From NCBI RefSeq assembly GCF_023502345.1, contig NZ_JAMFLX010000001.1, forward strand, positions 273,728 to 337,727: 64,000 nt of DNA. Direction: 5' to 3'. Origin of the DNA: Parendozoicomonas callyspongiae. GTDB taxonomy: Bacteria; Pseudomonadota; Gammaproteobacteria; Pseudomonadales; Endozoicomonadaceae. Of this stretch, positions 48,556 through 57,210 are shown in pieces. Numbering within the stretch: the stretch's first letter is position 1; each line of letters starts with the position of its first letter. Both the position numbers and the translations under genes were made by a program. The notes beneath the pieces were generated by a model, which saw only the letters and a program-made list of their open reading frames with translations, was not told the DNA's origin and searched no databases.

Positions 48556-49404
48556 TCAGTTCACCCTTAGACTGCGAAGGTTGTGTTTTACATTTTCCAG
48601 CTGTTTTGCAAGTTCCGGGCCACGGGAACGTGCGACACCCATCGCCAATATATCTATCACGGTCAGATGAACGATTCGTGACGTCAATGGCGTATAGATA
48701 TCAATGTCCTCGGGGACATCAACGGCAATAGTGATATCTGAATGTGATGACAAGGGAGAATTGCCCGGGCAAAGGGCTATTACCTGGGCACCCTGCTTTT
48801 GGGCAAGTGTTACCATATGTAGCAGTTCGCGGGTGCGCCCTGTCTGGGAAATTGCCAAAACGGCGTCGTCCTTATTCAAGGTTGCAGCAGAAATTGATTG
48901 CATATGCGGGTCTGAATATGCGGCAGCATTCACCTGTAAGCGGAAAAACTTGTGTTGTGCGTCAGAGGCGACAATGCCTGAGGCACCGAAACCATAAAAC
49001 TCGATGCGCCGGGCACCACTGAGAACCTGAATGGTTTTCTCAAGCGTCTCACTGCAGATACTGTCCCGCTCTTCAAGAAGACTATGGACTGTTGCGTCAA
49101 AAACCTTACGGGTCAGAGTGCGGGTGTCGTCATTGTCGGCAACTACAAAACGGGAGAAATCATTTCCCGCAGCCAGCGTTTCAGCAAGCCGCAGTTTGAA
49201 ATCCTGGAATCCTTTACAACCCAGAGCGCGGCAAAAACGCACGACCGTTGGCTCACTGACTTCGCAATGAACGGCCAACTCGGCAATACTGGTGCGAACA
49301 ACCCCGGCTGGATTATTTTCAATATAATCCGCGATTTTCTGCTCAGAGCGTGTCAGTTGTGCACGCCTGGCTTCAATTTGTCTCAGCAGGTTTATTATTG
49401 GCAT
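48556..49404 (-). CDS. hexR: HexR-like RpiR-family regulator
   Basis: 282 residues from ATG 49404. An N-terminal RpiR helix-turn-helix (SEQKIADYIENNP, then SIAELAVHCEVSEPTVVRFCRALG) is followed by a SIS domain (FGASGIVASDAQHKF and ISQTGRTREL) that binds a sugar phosphate. HexR senses KDPG and controls central carbon metabolism. The family start MxxINLLxxI fits 49404, but its ribosome site is poor; ATG 49500 or GTG 49542 would add residues. No zwf or edd gene is next to it. Confidence 0.88.
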   Translation of the reverse strand: MPIINLLRQIEARRAQLTRSEQKIADYIENNPAGVVRTSIAELAVHCEVSEPTVVRFCRALGCKGFQDFKLRLAETLAAGNDFSRFVVADNDDTRTLTRKVFDATVHSLLEERDSICSETLEKTIQVLSGARRIEFYGFGASGIVASDAQHKFFRLQVNAAAYSDPHMQSISAATLNKDDAVLAISQTGRTRELLHMVTLAQKQGAQVIALCPGNSPLSSHSDITIAVDVPEDIDIYTPLTSRIVHLTVIDILAMGVARSRGPELAKQLENVKHNLRSLRVN

Positions 49405-49689
49405 ACCTGCGCTCGTCACACTCCGGCGATCTGTTGTTATTGTCCATGAGCTAGCACTCTCGCCCCCTTGACTGCGAAAATTCTTTTTATTTCCACTCAT
49501 GGCTTTCTGGTGGGATTTATACAGGAAAATACGGTTTTCCACTACATATAGATTAACGATGTTCCGCTGTAGTTCATATATGTTCTGTTAATTTTGCAGA
49601 TAATCTGAGGCAAAATGACAATAACTGGATAAAACACAGCTCTATTTTCGTTACACTTGCGCTTTGATCATTTTGCCCAGAGCGCACAT

Positions 49690-51873
49690 ATGGACGTCAC
49701 TGCAATTCTCGATTCCCTTAATGATGCCCAGCGGGACGCGGTAACCCTGCCGCTTGGTTCCGGCCTGGTGCTGGCTGGTGCTGGCAGTGGCAAAACCCGT
49801 GTGCTGGTACATCGCATTGCCTGGCTGGTACAGACTGAAGGTTTGTCGCCCTGGTCAATTATGGCGGTAACCTTTACCAATAAGGCTGCTGCAGAAATGC
49901 GGGGACGAATCGAGGAAATGCTGGATATGCCGGTACGCGGCATGTGGGTGGGAACATTCCACGGTCTGGCTCACAGATTGCTGCGCGCCCACTGGAAAGA
50001 AGCCGGGTTGCCGGAAAACTTCCAGATTCTCGACAGTGATGATCAACTGCGCATTATCAAACGCATCATGAAGTCCATGGGGCTGGACGATAACAAGTGG
50101 CCGCCCCGTCAGGCTCAGCATTATATCAACAGCAAAAAAGACGAAGGCCTACGTCCGCAACACTACGAAGCTGGCTATGACATGTTCGAGAAAACGATGC
50201 ATGGCATCTACCTGGCCTATGAAGAGCAGTGTCGTGTACTGGGTGTGGTCGACTTTGCTGAACTGTTACTTCGTTCCAATGAACTCTGGCTCGGCAACAT
50301 CGAGTTGCGCAATCATTACCGTGAACGTTTCCGTTACGTGTTGGTGGATGAGTTCCAGGATACCAACTCTGTTCAATACGCCTGGCTGCGCAACCTGGTA
50401 GGCGACCAGGATAACCTGATGGTTGTTGGTGATGATGATCAGTCAATTTACGGTTGGCGTGGTGCCAAAATCGAAAACATTCTGAAGTTTCAGGATGACT
50501 TCGAGAAAGCCAAGATGATCCGGCTGGAGCAGAACTACCGCTCAACCGGCAGTATCCTGAAAGCAGCAAATACATTGATTGCCAACAACCCTGGCCGGCT
50601 CGGTAAGGAATTATGGACTGATGGTTCAGAAGGTGAGCCAATCCATGTTTATGCCGGTTTCAACGAAGTGGATGAGGCCCGCTTTATTGCTGACCGTATC
50701 CAGGATGCCACCTCCAAAGGCATGGACCGCAGTGATATCGCATTGCTTTATCGCTCAAATGCCCAGTCCCGCGTTTTGGAAGAAGCTATGTTGCGCTCCG
50801 GCATTCCTTACCGGATTTATGGCGGCCAGCGCTTTTTCGAGCGGGCTGAAATCAAAAATGCCATGGCCTATCTGCGCCTCTCCAGTAATGCTGATGATGA
50901 CACATCTCTGGAGCGGGTTATTAATGTTCCGCCTCGGGGTATTGGTGAGAAAACAGTTCAGGCTATTCGTGATGTAGCCCGAGATGGCAGTGTTTCCATG
51001 TGGCGTGCAGCGCAGCAGATGATTACCCAGAAGCTTCTTCCAGCCCGGGCCTCAAATGCGGTTGCCGGTTTTGTGGAGATGGTTGAAGGTATGTCTTCAT
51101 CCGGAGATGATCTGCCGCTGCATGAGTTTGCTGATCACTGTATCCAGATGAGTGGCCTGATTGAGCTCTACAAGAAAGAGAAAGGCGAAAAGGGCCGGGC
51201 TCGTATCGAAAACCTTGAGGAACTGGTTTCGGCCTGTCGGGAGTTTGATCCAGAAGAGGCGTTCGATACCGATGAACAGGAAGCCATGTCCCCATTGGAT
51301 GCCTTCCTGGCCCATGCAGCTCTGGAAGCGGGTGAAACTCAGGCAGACCAGTTCACCGACAGTGTGCAGATGATGACCCTGCACTCGGCAAAAGGTCTGG
51401 AGTTTCCGCTGGTATTTATGGCTGGAATGGAAGAAGGCCTGTTTCCCCATAAGATGTCCATGGAAGACCCTGACGGCCTGGAAGAGGAACGGCGTCTTTG
51501 TTACGTAGGTATTACCCGGGCACGTGAACAGCTGTATATGACTTACGCTGAGAACCGTCGCCTTTATGGACAGGATACTGTTAATCGTCCATCTCGCTTC
51601 CTTCGGGAAATCCCCCGTGAACTGCTGGATGAAGTGCGCCTGAATGCCAGTATCAGCCGTCCAGTAACGGCAGCAAGGCGAGCCATTGCCAGTGCTGATG
51701 TACCGGGAACCGATCTTCGCCTTGGTCAGCGGGTTTTCCACGAAATGTTTGGAGAGGGCGTTGTTCTGAACTTTGAAGGGCAGGGAGCACAGGCCCGTGT
51801 TCAGGTGAACTTTGATAATGAAGGCAGTAAGTGGCTGATGGTGGCTTACGCCAAGCTGGATGTCTGTTCCTAA
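49690..51873 (+). CDS. uvrD: DNA helicase II UvrD
   Basis: 3'-5' superfamily 1 helicase for nucleotide excision and mismatch repair. It begins MDVTAILDSLNDAQRDAV as E. coli UvrD does. The P-loop GAGSGKT is at residues 30-36, followed by TFTNKAAAEMR, the DEFQDTN helicase motif II, GDDDQSIYGWRGA, and VTLHSAKGLEFP-like motif V (MTLHSAKGLEFPLVF). 727 residues with a C-terminal Tudor-like tail. No exact LexA box was found upstream. Confidence 0.96.
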   Translation: MDVTAILDSLNDAQRDAVTLPLGSGLVLAGAGSGKTRVLVHRIAWLVQTEGLSPWSIMAVTFTNKAAAEMRGRIEEMLDMPVRGMWVGTFHGLAHRLLRAHWKEAGLPENFQILDSDDQLRIIKRIMKSMGLDDNKWPPRQAQHYINSKKDEGLRPQHYEAGYDMFEKTMHGIYLAYEEQCRVLGVVDFAELLLRSNELWLGNIELRNHYRERFRYVLVDEFQDTNSVQYAWLRNLVGDQDNLMVVGDDDQSIYGWRGAKIENILKFQDDFEKAKMIRLEQNYRSTGSILKAANTLIANNPGRLGKELWTDGSEGEPIHVYAGFNEVDEARFIADRIQDATSKGMDRSDIALLYRSNAQSRVLEEAMLRSGIPYRIYGGQRFFERAEIKNAMAYLRLSSNADDDTSLERVINVPPRGIGEKTVQAIRDVARDGSVSMWRAAQQMITQKLLPARASNAVAGFVEMVEGMSSSGDDLPLHEFADHCIQMSGLIELYKKEKGEKGRARIENLEELVSACREFDPEEAFDTDEQEAMSPLDAFLAHAALEAGETQADQFTDSVQMMTLHSAKGLEFPLVFMAGMEEGLFPHKMSMEDPDGLEEERRLCYVGITRAREQLYMTYAENRRLYGQDTVNRPSRFLREIPRELLDEVRLNASISRPVTAARRAIASADVPGTDLRLGQRVFHEMFGEGVVLNFEGQGAQARVQVNFDNEGSKWLMVAYAKLDVCS

Positions 51874-51884
51874 TGTTTTTATTA

Positions 51885-51911
51885 GCAGGAGTGGCTAATA
51901 ACCACTCCTGC
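51885..51911 (+). terminator. Hairpin after uvrD
   Basis: Perfect 10-bp stem (51885-51894 with 51902-51911) with a 7-base loop, 12 bases after the uvrD stop. The tail is only weakly T-rich. Confidence 0.6.
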
Positions 51912-52040
51912 AGCTTTGAAAGTTGGCTTTGATAAGCCTGAGCAGATAGTATGTCTGCGTCTTCTATGGCAAAAAATGCCAAGAATAAAAACGATCCAAT
52001 ACGAAGACCCGATAAAAAGAAGAAGAGGAACGAGGCAGAG

Positions 52041-53156
52041 ATGAAACGTCGTCAGATACTCACTGCGCTGGGTGTTGGAGTATTAAGTGCAGCACTGGCA
52101 GGCTGCGGTGGTTCCAATGAAGAATCTACAGTCACATCAACAGATAGCATAACCCCAAAACAGAAAACCTATAACTGGAAACTTGTTACATCCTGGCCCA
52201 AGAACTTCCCCGGCCTGGGAACTGCACCTGAGCGTTTCGCTGATATGGTCACAGAGATGAGTGGCGGGCGGCTGAACGTAAAAGTTTACGGTGCTGGTGA
52301 GCTTGTTCCTGCTCTTGAAGTCTTTGACGCCGTGCAGAATGGCACAGCTGAAATGGGGCACAGTGGAGCCTATTACTGGAAGGGAAAGAACCCGGCCACA
52401 CAGTTTTTTACCGCCGTACCATTTGGTTTGAATGCTCAGGAAATGAGCAGCTGGCTCCACAATGGGGGCGGTATGGAACTGTGGGACGAGCTATATGCCC
52501 AGTTCAACCTCAAGCCTTTTGCCGGCGGCAGCACGGGTGTTCAAATGGCTGGCTGGTTTAACCGCAAGATCGAATCTCTTGAAGATCTTAAAGGTCTGAA
52601 AATGCGCATTCCCGGTCTGGGTGGTGAAGTCTTGAAACGCCTTGGCGGTTCACCCGTTAACGTTCCTGGCGGTGAGTTGTTTACCGCCTTGCAGACTGGC
52701 AGCATTGATGCGACCGAATGGGTTGGCCCCTACAACGATATGGCTTTTGGTCTTTATAAAGCCGCCAAATATTACTACTACCCTGGATGGCATGAGCCTG
52801 GTTCAACGCTTGAGTTCACTGTGAATCTGGAAGCATGGAATGCACTTCCGGATGATCTGAAAGCAATTGTTGAGGCTGCAACAAAAGCCACTCACCTTTC
52901 CATGCTGGATGAGTACACTGCCCGTAATAATGCAGCACTTCAGCAGCTGAAAAATGACCATGGTGTTGAGGTTCTGAAACTGCCGGATGATGTCTTGGCT
53001 GGTTTGCATAAGGTGGCAGATACAGTTGCTGCAGAAGTTGCAGCCAGCAACCCTTCTGCTGGAAAGATTTATGCCTCCTTCAAGAAATTTGCTGAACAGG
53101 CACAGGAATATCACCAGATTTCTGAAATGGCCTATTACGACGCACGTCAGCTATAG
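52041..53156 (+). CDS. TRAP transporter solute-binding protein (DctP/TakP type), lipoprotein
   Basis: 371 residues from ATG 52041 (GAGG upstream). It begins MKRRQILTALGVGVLSAALAG and then Cys, a lipobox with an N-terminal Arg pair that may use the Tat route. The mature protein has the DctP fold marks (RLNVKVYGAGELVPALEVFD, LKGLKMRIPGLGGEVLKRLG, GPYNDMAFGLYKAAKYYY), closest to TakP-type keto-acid binders. No TRAP membrane subunits are adjacent, so it is an orphan component here. Confidence 0.88.
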   Translation: MKRRQILTALGVGVLSAALAGCGGSNEESTVTSTDSITPKQKTYNWKLVTSWPKNFPGLGTAPERFADMVTEMSGGRLNVKVYGAGELVPALEVFDAVQNGTAEMGHSGAYYWKGKNPATQFFTAVPFGLNAQEMSSWLHNGGGMELWDELYAQFNLKPFAGGSTGVQMAGWFNRKIESLEDLKGLKMRIPGLGGEVLKRLGGSPVNVPGGELFTALQTGSIDATEWVGPYNDMAFGLYKAAKYYYYPGWHEPGSTLEFTVNLEAWNALPDDLKAIVEAATKATHLSMLDEYTARNNAALQQLKNDHGVEVLKLPDDVLAGLHKVADTVAAEVAASNPSAGKIYASFKKFAEQAQEYHQISEMAYYDARQL

Positions 53157-53164
53157 CTGGCAGA

Positions 53165-53197
53165 TCTGGCAGGTTGCTGAATAAGCTACCTGCCAGA
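53165..53197 (+). terminator. Terminator after the TRAP binding-protein gene
   Basis: Perfect 10-bp stem (53165-53174 with 53188-53197) with a 13-base loop, followed by a T-rich segment (GCTTATGTTTTG). Confidence 0.65.
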
Positions 53198-53218
53198 GCT
53201 TATGTTTTGATTTAAACC

Positions 53219-53458
53219 TTACCGCATGAATAACATATAAACAGCGAAAACCAGCCAGGTAATAGTGATAAACCAAAATGTCACAGGGTTATCTTTGCGA
53301 CTGACTGATTCAAAGAGATGAGTGTGGCCACTTCTTATGTCTGGTACAACCATCAGAAAAATTAAGATGCCCCAAAGCCAGTAAATTCCAAAAACAACAG
53401 CGGTAATAATTGACAGCATGCCAATCAAGGCACGCCACTTAACAGTCTTCAACAACAA
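53219..53458 (-). CDS. Small membrane protein of unknown function
   Basis: 79 residues, two to three hydrophobic segments (LIGMLSIITAVVFGIYWLWG, ILIFLMVVPDI and FWFITITWLVFAVYMLF) with a short polar loop. Starts at a TTG just after GGAG; no family recognised. It lies just downstream of the radical SAM operon on the same strand, 88 bases away, and could be its last member. Confidence 0.55.
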   Translation of the reverse strand: MLLKTVKWRALIGMLSIITAVVFGIYWLWGILIFLMVVPDIRSGHTHLFESVSRKDNPVTFWFITITWLVFAVYMLFMR

Positions 53459-53546
53459 ACTCCATTCACAGCTTTGGGTACACCTTTCAGGGCCATGAAA
53501 ACTTTACCACACGAAAGAACGTGCTCTCTTGGTTTGCTAGCAGAAT

Positions 53547-54791
53547 CTAAAAATACATCGCATTTTCAGGGCCAATATTCCTGATTCTTGCAGATTTTCT
53601 CTTCGCAGCTCTTATCCATCCGTTGTATTTCCGGTGATACCAGTCGGCACCTTCTTCCAACTCCCTTGCGGTCATGTTCTTGGGTTCAAAAACTGCATTG
53701 CTACAGTCGTATTTTGACCAGTCGCGCGTGAGCAGACGGCCTTCTCTTTCCATTTGCTCAAACAGGGCCGTTCCGGGAAATGGCGTCACAATCGCAGCCG
53801 CACAGGAGTCCAGCTCGATCTCATCCACAAAATCCAGTGTCTCTTTGAAAATATCCGGCGTGTGCTCATCAAAACCAAAGAGCATCGCAGAGTCGACGGC
53901 TATCTGATATTCATGCAGTTTGCGAACATTCTCCTTGGCCTTGTCGACCTTGATAAAGTTCTTTCCACAGGCTTTCAGCGCTGCCTGACTGGGAGTTTCG
54001 ATACCAACAAGAAGGTAGAAAAGGCCTGCTTCAGCTGCAGCTTCGAGAATGTCGTCGTACTGAGCCAGATTGAGTGTTGCTTCAGCCATCCACTTAACAT
54101 TAAGAGGTTTAAGGGCCTGAAACAGTTCCATTGCATAATCGCGGTCAGCAATCAGGTTGTCTGCATGCAGTTCCAGATACTCGAGGCCTGACGCCCTGAT
54201 CTCATCAATGACTTCACCAACCGGACGGCGGCGGAAGGTGGGAAAGAACTTGTGAACAGTGCAGTAGGTACATTTAAACCTGCAGCCCCGTGACACCATG
54301 ACAGAACCCATTCCATCGTATGCCTGCATGTTTATTGCTTCATGGGGATAACGCTCCATGTTGACCATGGAGGGTGGCTCTGCATTTTTATAAATCTTTT
54401 GGAGTTGTCCGGCACGTAAATCCCTGAGAACAGAAGGCCATAGTAAGTCTTCCTCTCCTTTCATGACCGCATCGGCATGTTCCAGAACTTCTTCTGATAC
54501 GAATGATGCATGCAGGCCACCAAAAACAACAGGAATCCCTTGTTTGCGGAAATGATCTCCCAGTTCATAACCACGGTAAGCATCAGGGGTCGACATAAAG
54601 ATGGCGACCAGATCTGCTTTTTCTCTCAGGTTGGCTGAGCCCTCAGATGTTTCATCTGTAATTTTCAGATCAACATCTTTAGGAGTGACCGCAGCCGCAG
54701 AGTAAATGCTCTGGGGAGGAGCGGCCATAAAGCCTTTATATTCCTTGAACAGGCTGTGCTTTGTGGATGCCTTGATAATATAAACTTTCAT
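53547..54791 (-). CDS. Radical SAM protein with an N-terminal cobalamin-binding-like domain
   Basis: 414 residues. Residues 1-140 form a Rossmann-like domain (PVVFGGLHASFVSEE) like the B12-binding domain of class B radical SAM enzymes. The iron-sulfur cysteines CxxxCxxC are Cys170, Cys174 and Cys177 in RGCRFKCTYC. The barrel continues through LFYLLVGIETPSQ and AAAIVTPFPGTALFEQM. Such enzymes often methylate or rearrange unreactive carbon, including in lipids (for example hopanoids). Last gene of the TetR-led operon, 22 bases after the DUF2141 gene, with GGGGAGG upstream. Confidence 0.88.
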   Translation of the reverse strand: MKVYIIKASTKHSLFKEYKGFMAAPPQSIYSAAAVTPKDVDLKITDETSEGSANLREKADLVAIFMSTPDAYRGYELGDHFRKQGIPVVFGGLHASFVSEEVLEHADAVMKGEEDLLWPSVLRDLRAGQLQKIYKNAEPPSMVNMERYPHEAINMQAYDGMGSVMVSRGCRFKCTYCTVHKFFPTFRRRPVGEVIDEIRASGLEYLELHADNLIADRDYAMELFQALKPLNVKWMAEATLNLAQYDDILEAAAEAGLFYLLVGIETPSQAALKACGKNFIKVDKAKENVRKLHEYQIAVDSAMLFGFDEHTPDIFKETLDFVDEIELDSCAAAIVTPFPGTALFEQMEREGRLLTRDWSKYDCSNAVFEPKNMTARELEEGADWYHRKYNGWIRAAKRKSARIRNIGPENAMYF

Positions 54792-54813
54792 TTTCAGCGC
54801 CTCCCCATAGTCA

Positions 54814-55242
54814 CTATTTGGCCAGATAAATCATGGACAGGCTTTCACTGTTGCTGCCCTCTTTGATCTCAATGCTGGCCTGTGAAAAATTAGGTATGTT
54901 TTTCCGGCCTGCTCCCTTGCTAAAGGCATAACCTTCCCTGGGGTTGGCTCCCTGCATGTTAAGCACACCATCTTTATTCTCATCATGGTGAACCATCAGT
55001 GCATACCTTCCCGGCCGCAGGTTTGAAAAGCGAAACTTCATCGTTCCGGACTTCGATTTTTGGACAATAGATGACTCGGCATCAGGGAAAACCTGCTGCT
55101 CAAATGCACTGGCATTATCGAATAACGACAGAGTCACGGTTCCATTGCTGTTCTTGATGTCATTAAGCTGGATATCCAGTACAGCAGCTTGTAAAGAAAG
55201 TGGGATGCAGGCAAATACAAACAGGGCCAGGTGACGAAACAT
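54814..55242 (-). CDS. Secreted DUF2141-family protein
   Basis: 142 residues with a signal peptide (HLALFVFACIPLSLQA). The mature part is beta-rich with the DUF2141 marks RPGRYALMVHHDENKDGVLN and, later, GYAFSKGAGRK. The function of this family is unknown. It sits between the desaturase-like and radical SAM genes in the operon, spaced 27 and 22 bases, so its role is probably at the envelope with their product. Confidence 0.85.
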   Translation of the reverse strand: MFRHLALFVFACIPLSLQAAVLDIQLNDIKNSNGTVTLSLFDNASAFEQQVFPDAESSIVQKSKSGTMKFRFSNLRPGRYALMVHHDENKDGVLNMQGANPREGYAFSKGAGRKNIPNFSQASIEIKEGSNSESLSMIYLAK

Positions 55243-55269
55243 TAAATACTCTCCAAAAATTTTTCGCGT

Positions 55270-56124
55270 TTAATCCGGTTTCCAGCCAGGGCTTCGCAGC
55301 AAATAACCAAACACTGCTGACAGGCTTTTGGCTTTGCGTAAATCTTTAAACAGGCCTGGGAATTCAGAAAATTGGACGGTAATAGGGTTCTTGCTGGTCA
55401 TTGGGGTTGTTAACCCATAAGCAGGGACTTCTTCCTCTTTCTGGAAGGTGCCAAACAGGCGATCCCAGACAATCAGAATTCCACCGAAGTTCTTATCCAA
55501 ATACTTTTTGTCTGACCCGTGATGAACTCTATGATGCGATGGGGTATTAAAAATCCATTCCAGCGGACCAAGCTTCCCGATCATTTCATTGTGCAGCCAG
55601 AACTGATACGCCTGGACAATAACTTCTGCAGAGAGAACCAGTATCGGATTGAAACCCATCAACACCAGCGGCAGGTGGAAAAACATGGGTGCAATGGGGT
55701 CAAACAGGCTGAACCGGAAAGCAGTGGCTGTATTCATGACGGGTGAGCTGTGATGCACGGCCTGAACCATCCAGAGTAACCGGATTTTGTGGAGAGCGTA
55801 GTGCTCCACGTAATAGGTCAGGTCAGCCAGGAAAAGCACCAGAATAATGGAGTGGGTATCAATCGGCTGTTTCCAGGGGACGTATTCATAAACCGTGAAG
55901 AACAACACGACCGTGCCGGAAAAAATCATGATTTCCGCAAGGTAATAGGGCACTTGGGTAAACAGACTGGAAAGAGTTTCCAAAAAGCGGCTTTTATTCA
56001 GTCGGCGAGTTATTAATTCATCTGCGAGTTCAAGAAAGAGAAACAGAGCAGCGAAAATCAAAACCCACTCGTAAATGCCAAAAGACACATACTCAATATA
56101 TTCGAGCCAGTCTGTTTCAGTCAT
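55270..56124 (-). CDS. Sterol desaturase/fatty acid hydroxylase family protein
   Basis: 284 residues, four to five membrane helices. The di-iron histidine clusters are complete: His108-x3-His112, His124-His125, His178, then His197-His198-x2-His201-His202 (SHHRVHHG). Members hydroxylate or desaturate lipids, using O2. Its start is 17 bases from the 41-residue small gene. The operon context suggests oxidation of a membrane lipid. Confidence 0.9.
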   Translation of the reverse strand: MTETDWLEYIEYVSFGIYEWVLIFAALFLFLELADELITRRLNKSRFLETLSSLFTQVPYYLAEIMIFSGTVVLFFTVYEYVPWKQPIDTHSIILVLFLADLTYYVEHYALHKIRLLWMVQAVHHSSPVMNTATAFRFSLFDPIAPMFFHLPLVLMGFNPILVLSAEVIVQAYQFWLHNEMIGKLGPLEWIFNTPSHHRVHHGSDKKYLDKNFGGILIVWDRLFGTFQKEEEVPAYGLTTPMTSKNPITVQFSEFPGLFKDLRKAKSLSAVFGYLLRSPGWKPD

Positions 56125-56141
56125 TGAGAGACTATCCTCAC

Positions 56142-56267
56142 CTAGTAATAGAAATATGCGTCAATGTACTCAGGCATCAGGGCCCATAAACCAAGAAAAA
56201 CAAACATCGCAACCAGAAGCAGGCAGTAACAGGCTTTGATAAAAATGTTGTGTTTGGGAAGAGCCAT
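56142..56267 (-). CDS. 41-residue membrane protein (small ORF 3 of the operon)
   Basis: ATG 56267 to TAG 56142. Begins MALPKHNIFIKACYCLLL, continues VAMFVFLGLWALM and ends EYIDAYFYY: one membrane helix with a short polar N-terminus. AGGTGA sits six bases upstream and overlaps the stop of the previous small ORF. It is 17 bases from the desaturase-like gene. No family recognised. Confidence 0.7.
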   Translation of the reverse strand: MALPKHNIFIKACYCLLLVAMFVFLGLWALMPEYIDAYFYY

Positions 56268-56276
56268 CGTTTTCAC

Positions 56277-56378
56277 CTACCAATAGAAGCAAGAGACAGC
56301 GACCATTAGCCAAACCACGATCAGGCTCCAGTAGGCGCAAAAGGCTCGTACTTGCGATGGTATTCCCTGTGCAGCCAT
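56277..56378 (-). CDS. 33-residue membrane protein (small ORF 2 of the operon)
   Basis: ATG 56378 to TAG 56277. Begins MAAQGIPSQVRAF, then CAYWSLIVVWLMVAV, ending SCFYW: a single hydrophobic helix ending right at the C-terminus. GGAAG lies just upstream. Its 5' part overlaps the 42-residue gene in another frame by 58 bases. It is less certain than its neighbours but completes an unbroken series of short coupled genes. Confidence 0.5.
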   Translation of the reverse strand: MAAQGIPSQVRAFCAYWSLIVVWLMVAVSCFYW

Positions 56379-56449
56379 ACGCTTCCGCTAAACAGGTCCC
56401 ATGCAACCCAGAGCATGAGGGCTATACCCAAGTAATAAGTCCACGACAT
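56321..56449 (-). CDS. 42-residue membrane protein (small ORF 1 of the operon)
   Basis: ATG 56449 to TGA 56321. Begins MSWTYYLGIALMLWVAW, continues DLFSGSVWLHREY and ends KYEPFAPTGA: a Trp-rich membrane helix followed by a polar tail. GAGG sits eight bases upstream, ten bases after the TetR stop. No family recognised. Confidence 0.68.
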   Translation of the reverse strand: MSWTYYLGIALMLWVAWDLFSGSVWLHREYHRKYEPFAPTGA

Positions 56450-56459
56450 GATAATTACC

Positions 56460-57065
56460 TCAAAATAAAAGAGTGTCTGACTCTGTTTCCTTCAAAGTGC
56501 TGACAAGTTTGGTCGCAGCTTTATGAGCTGGCGGGCGATAGTGGTCGTCCAAGTCCAGCGGTGTCAGGGAATCCAGATTTAAGTACAAAGAAACAATGCC
56601 AAAGGCTGTATTGTGGATGTCTTCCTTGCTGGCAGTAGAAAAGTCTCTTTGGAGAATTTTTTCGATATCACCAACAAATTGTTGAAACCACTTCTGCATA
56701 GCCTTTTTGAGAACGTCATCTCGTACGGCTGCAGAAATCAGCGAACTCACAATCAGCATTGTTTCCGGTTGTTCGTCTTTATAAAAAAACAAGCATTGAA
56801 GAAGCGTATCCACAGCATTGGTTTCAGGAAGCTGCTCAATTAACAGCTGCCACTGCAGGTCCGACTGTTCAATAACTCTGGCAGCCAGGCTGTGTACAAG
56901 ATCAGTGCGGTTGCCAACAAAGTGTCTGACAAGACTGCGCTGCAAGCCTGACTCTTCAGCAATCCGTTCTAATGAGCTGCCGTCCAGCCCATAGCGTGCA
57001 ACGCACTTCTGAAAAGCCTGCAGAACCTGTTCGGTGCGTTCTTCTTTCAAACTGGGACGAGGCAT
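56460..57065 (-). CDS. TetR-family regulator, first gene of the operon
   Basis: 201 residues from ATG 57065. The helix-turn-helix is near residues 25-50 (GSSLERIAEESGLQRSLVRHF) and the rest is helical ligand domain. A TTG at 57095 would lie inside operator 1 and is unlikely. Two copies of ATTGTCA-N4-TGACAAT directly upstream suggest it controls its own operon. Ligand unknown; a fatty acid or other lipid is a reasonable guess from context. Confidence 0.88.
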   Translation of the reverse strand: MPRPSLKEERTEQVLQAFQKCVARYGLDGSSLERIAEESGLQRSLVRHFVGNRTDLVHSLAARVIEQSDLQWQLLIEQLPETNAVDTLLQCLFFYKDEQPETMLIVSSLISAAVRDDVLKKAMQKWFQQFVGDIEKILQRDFSTASKEDIHNTAFGIVSLYLNLDSLTPLDLDDHYRPPAHKAATKLVSTLKETESDTLLF

Positions 57066-57078
57066 ATCAAACTCGTTT

Positions 57079-57096
57079 ATTGTCACATATGACAAT
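57079..57096. promoter_or_regulatory. TetR operator 1
   Basis: ATTGTCA-CATA-TGACAAT, perfect 7-base arms, 14 bases upstream of the TetR start. Same half-sites and spacing as operator 2. Confidence 0.75.
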
Positions 57097-57104
57097 TTAT
57101 AGTG

Positions 57105-57146
57105 CCTGCTTAGTTTATTGTCAACTATGACAATAAACTAAGCAGG
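57105..57146. promoter_or_regulatory. TetR operator 2 inside a 42-bp perfect inverted repeat
   Basis: Arms of 19 bases (57105-57123 and 57128-57146) around ACTA. The core 57117-57134 is ATTGTCA-ACTA-TGACAAT, identical in half-sites to operator 1. The longer repeat could also form a transcript hairpin between murI and this operon. Confidence 0.75.
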
Positions 57147-57210
57147 GCTATTTCTTGGCAGAATCAGCCTTTGCGAAATAGTCGATTTTATTGATTCAAA
57201 ATGACCAGAT

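Noticed and set aside
49590..49645. LexA (SOS) box upstream of uvrD
   Set aside because: Two CTG-N9-CAG sequences are present, but the LexA box needs CTG-N10-CAG with flanking T/A; the spacing is off by one.
56170..56406. 78-residue frame overlapping the three small membrane genes
   Set aside because: It is out of frame with all three short genes, lacks a ribosome site and has a mixed composition without a clean membrane helix.
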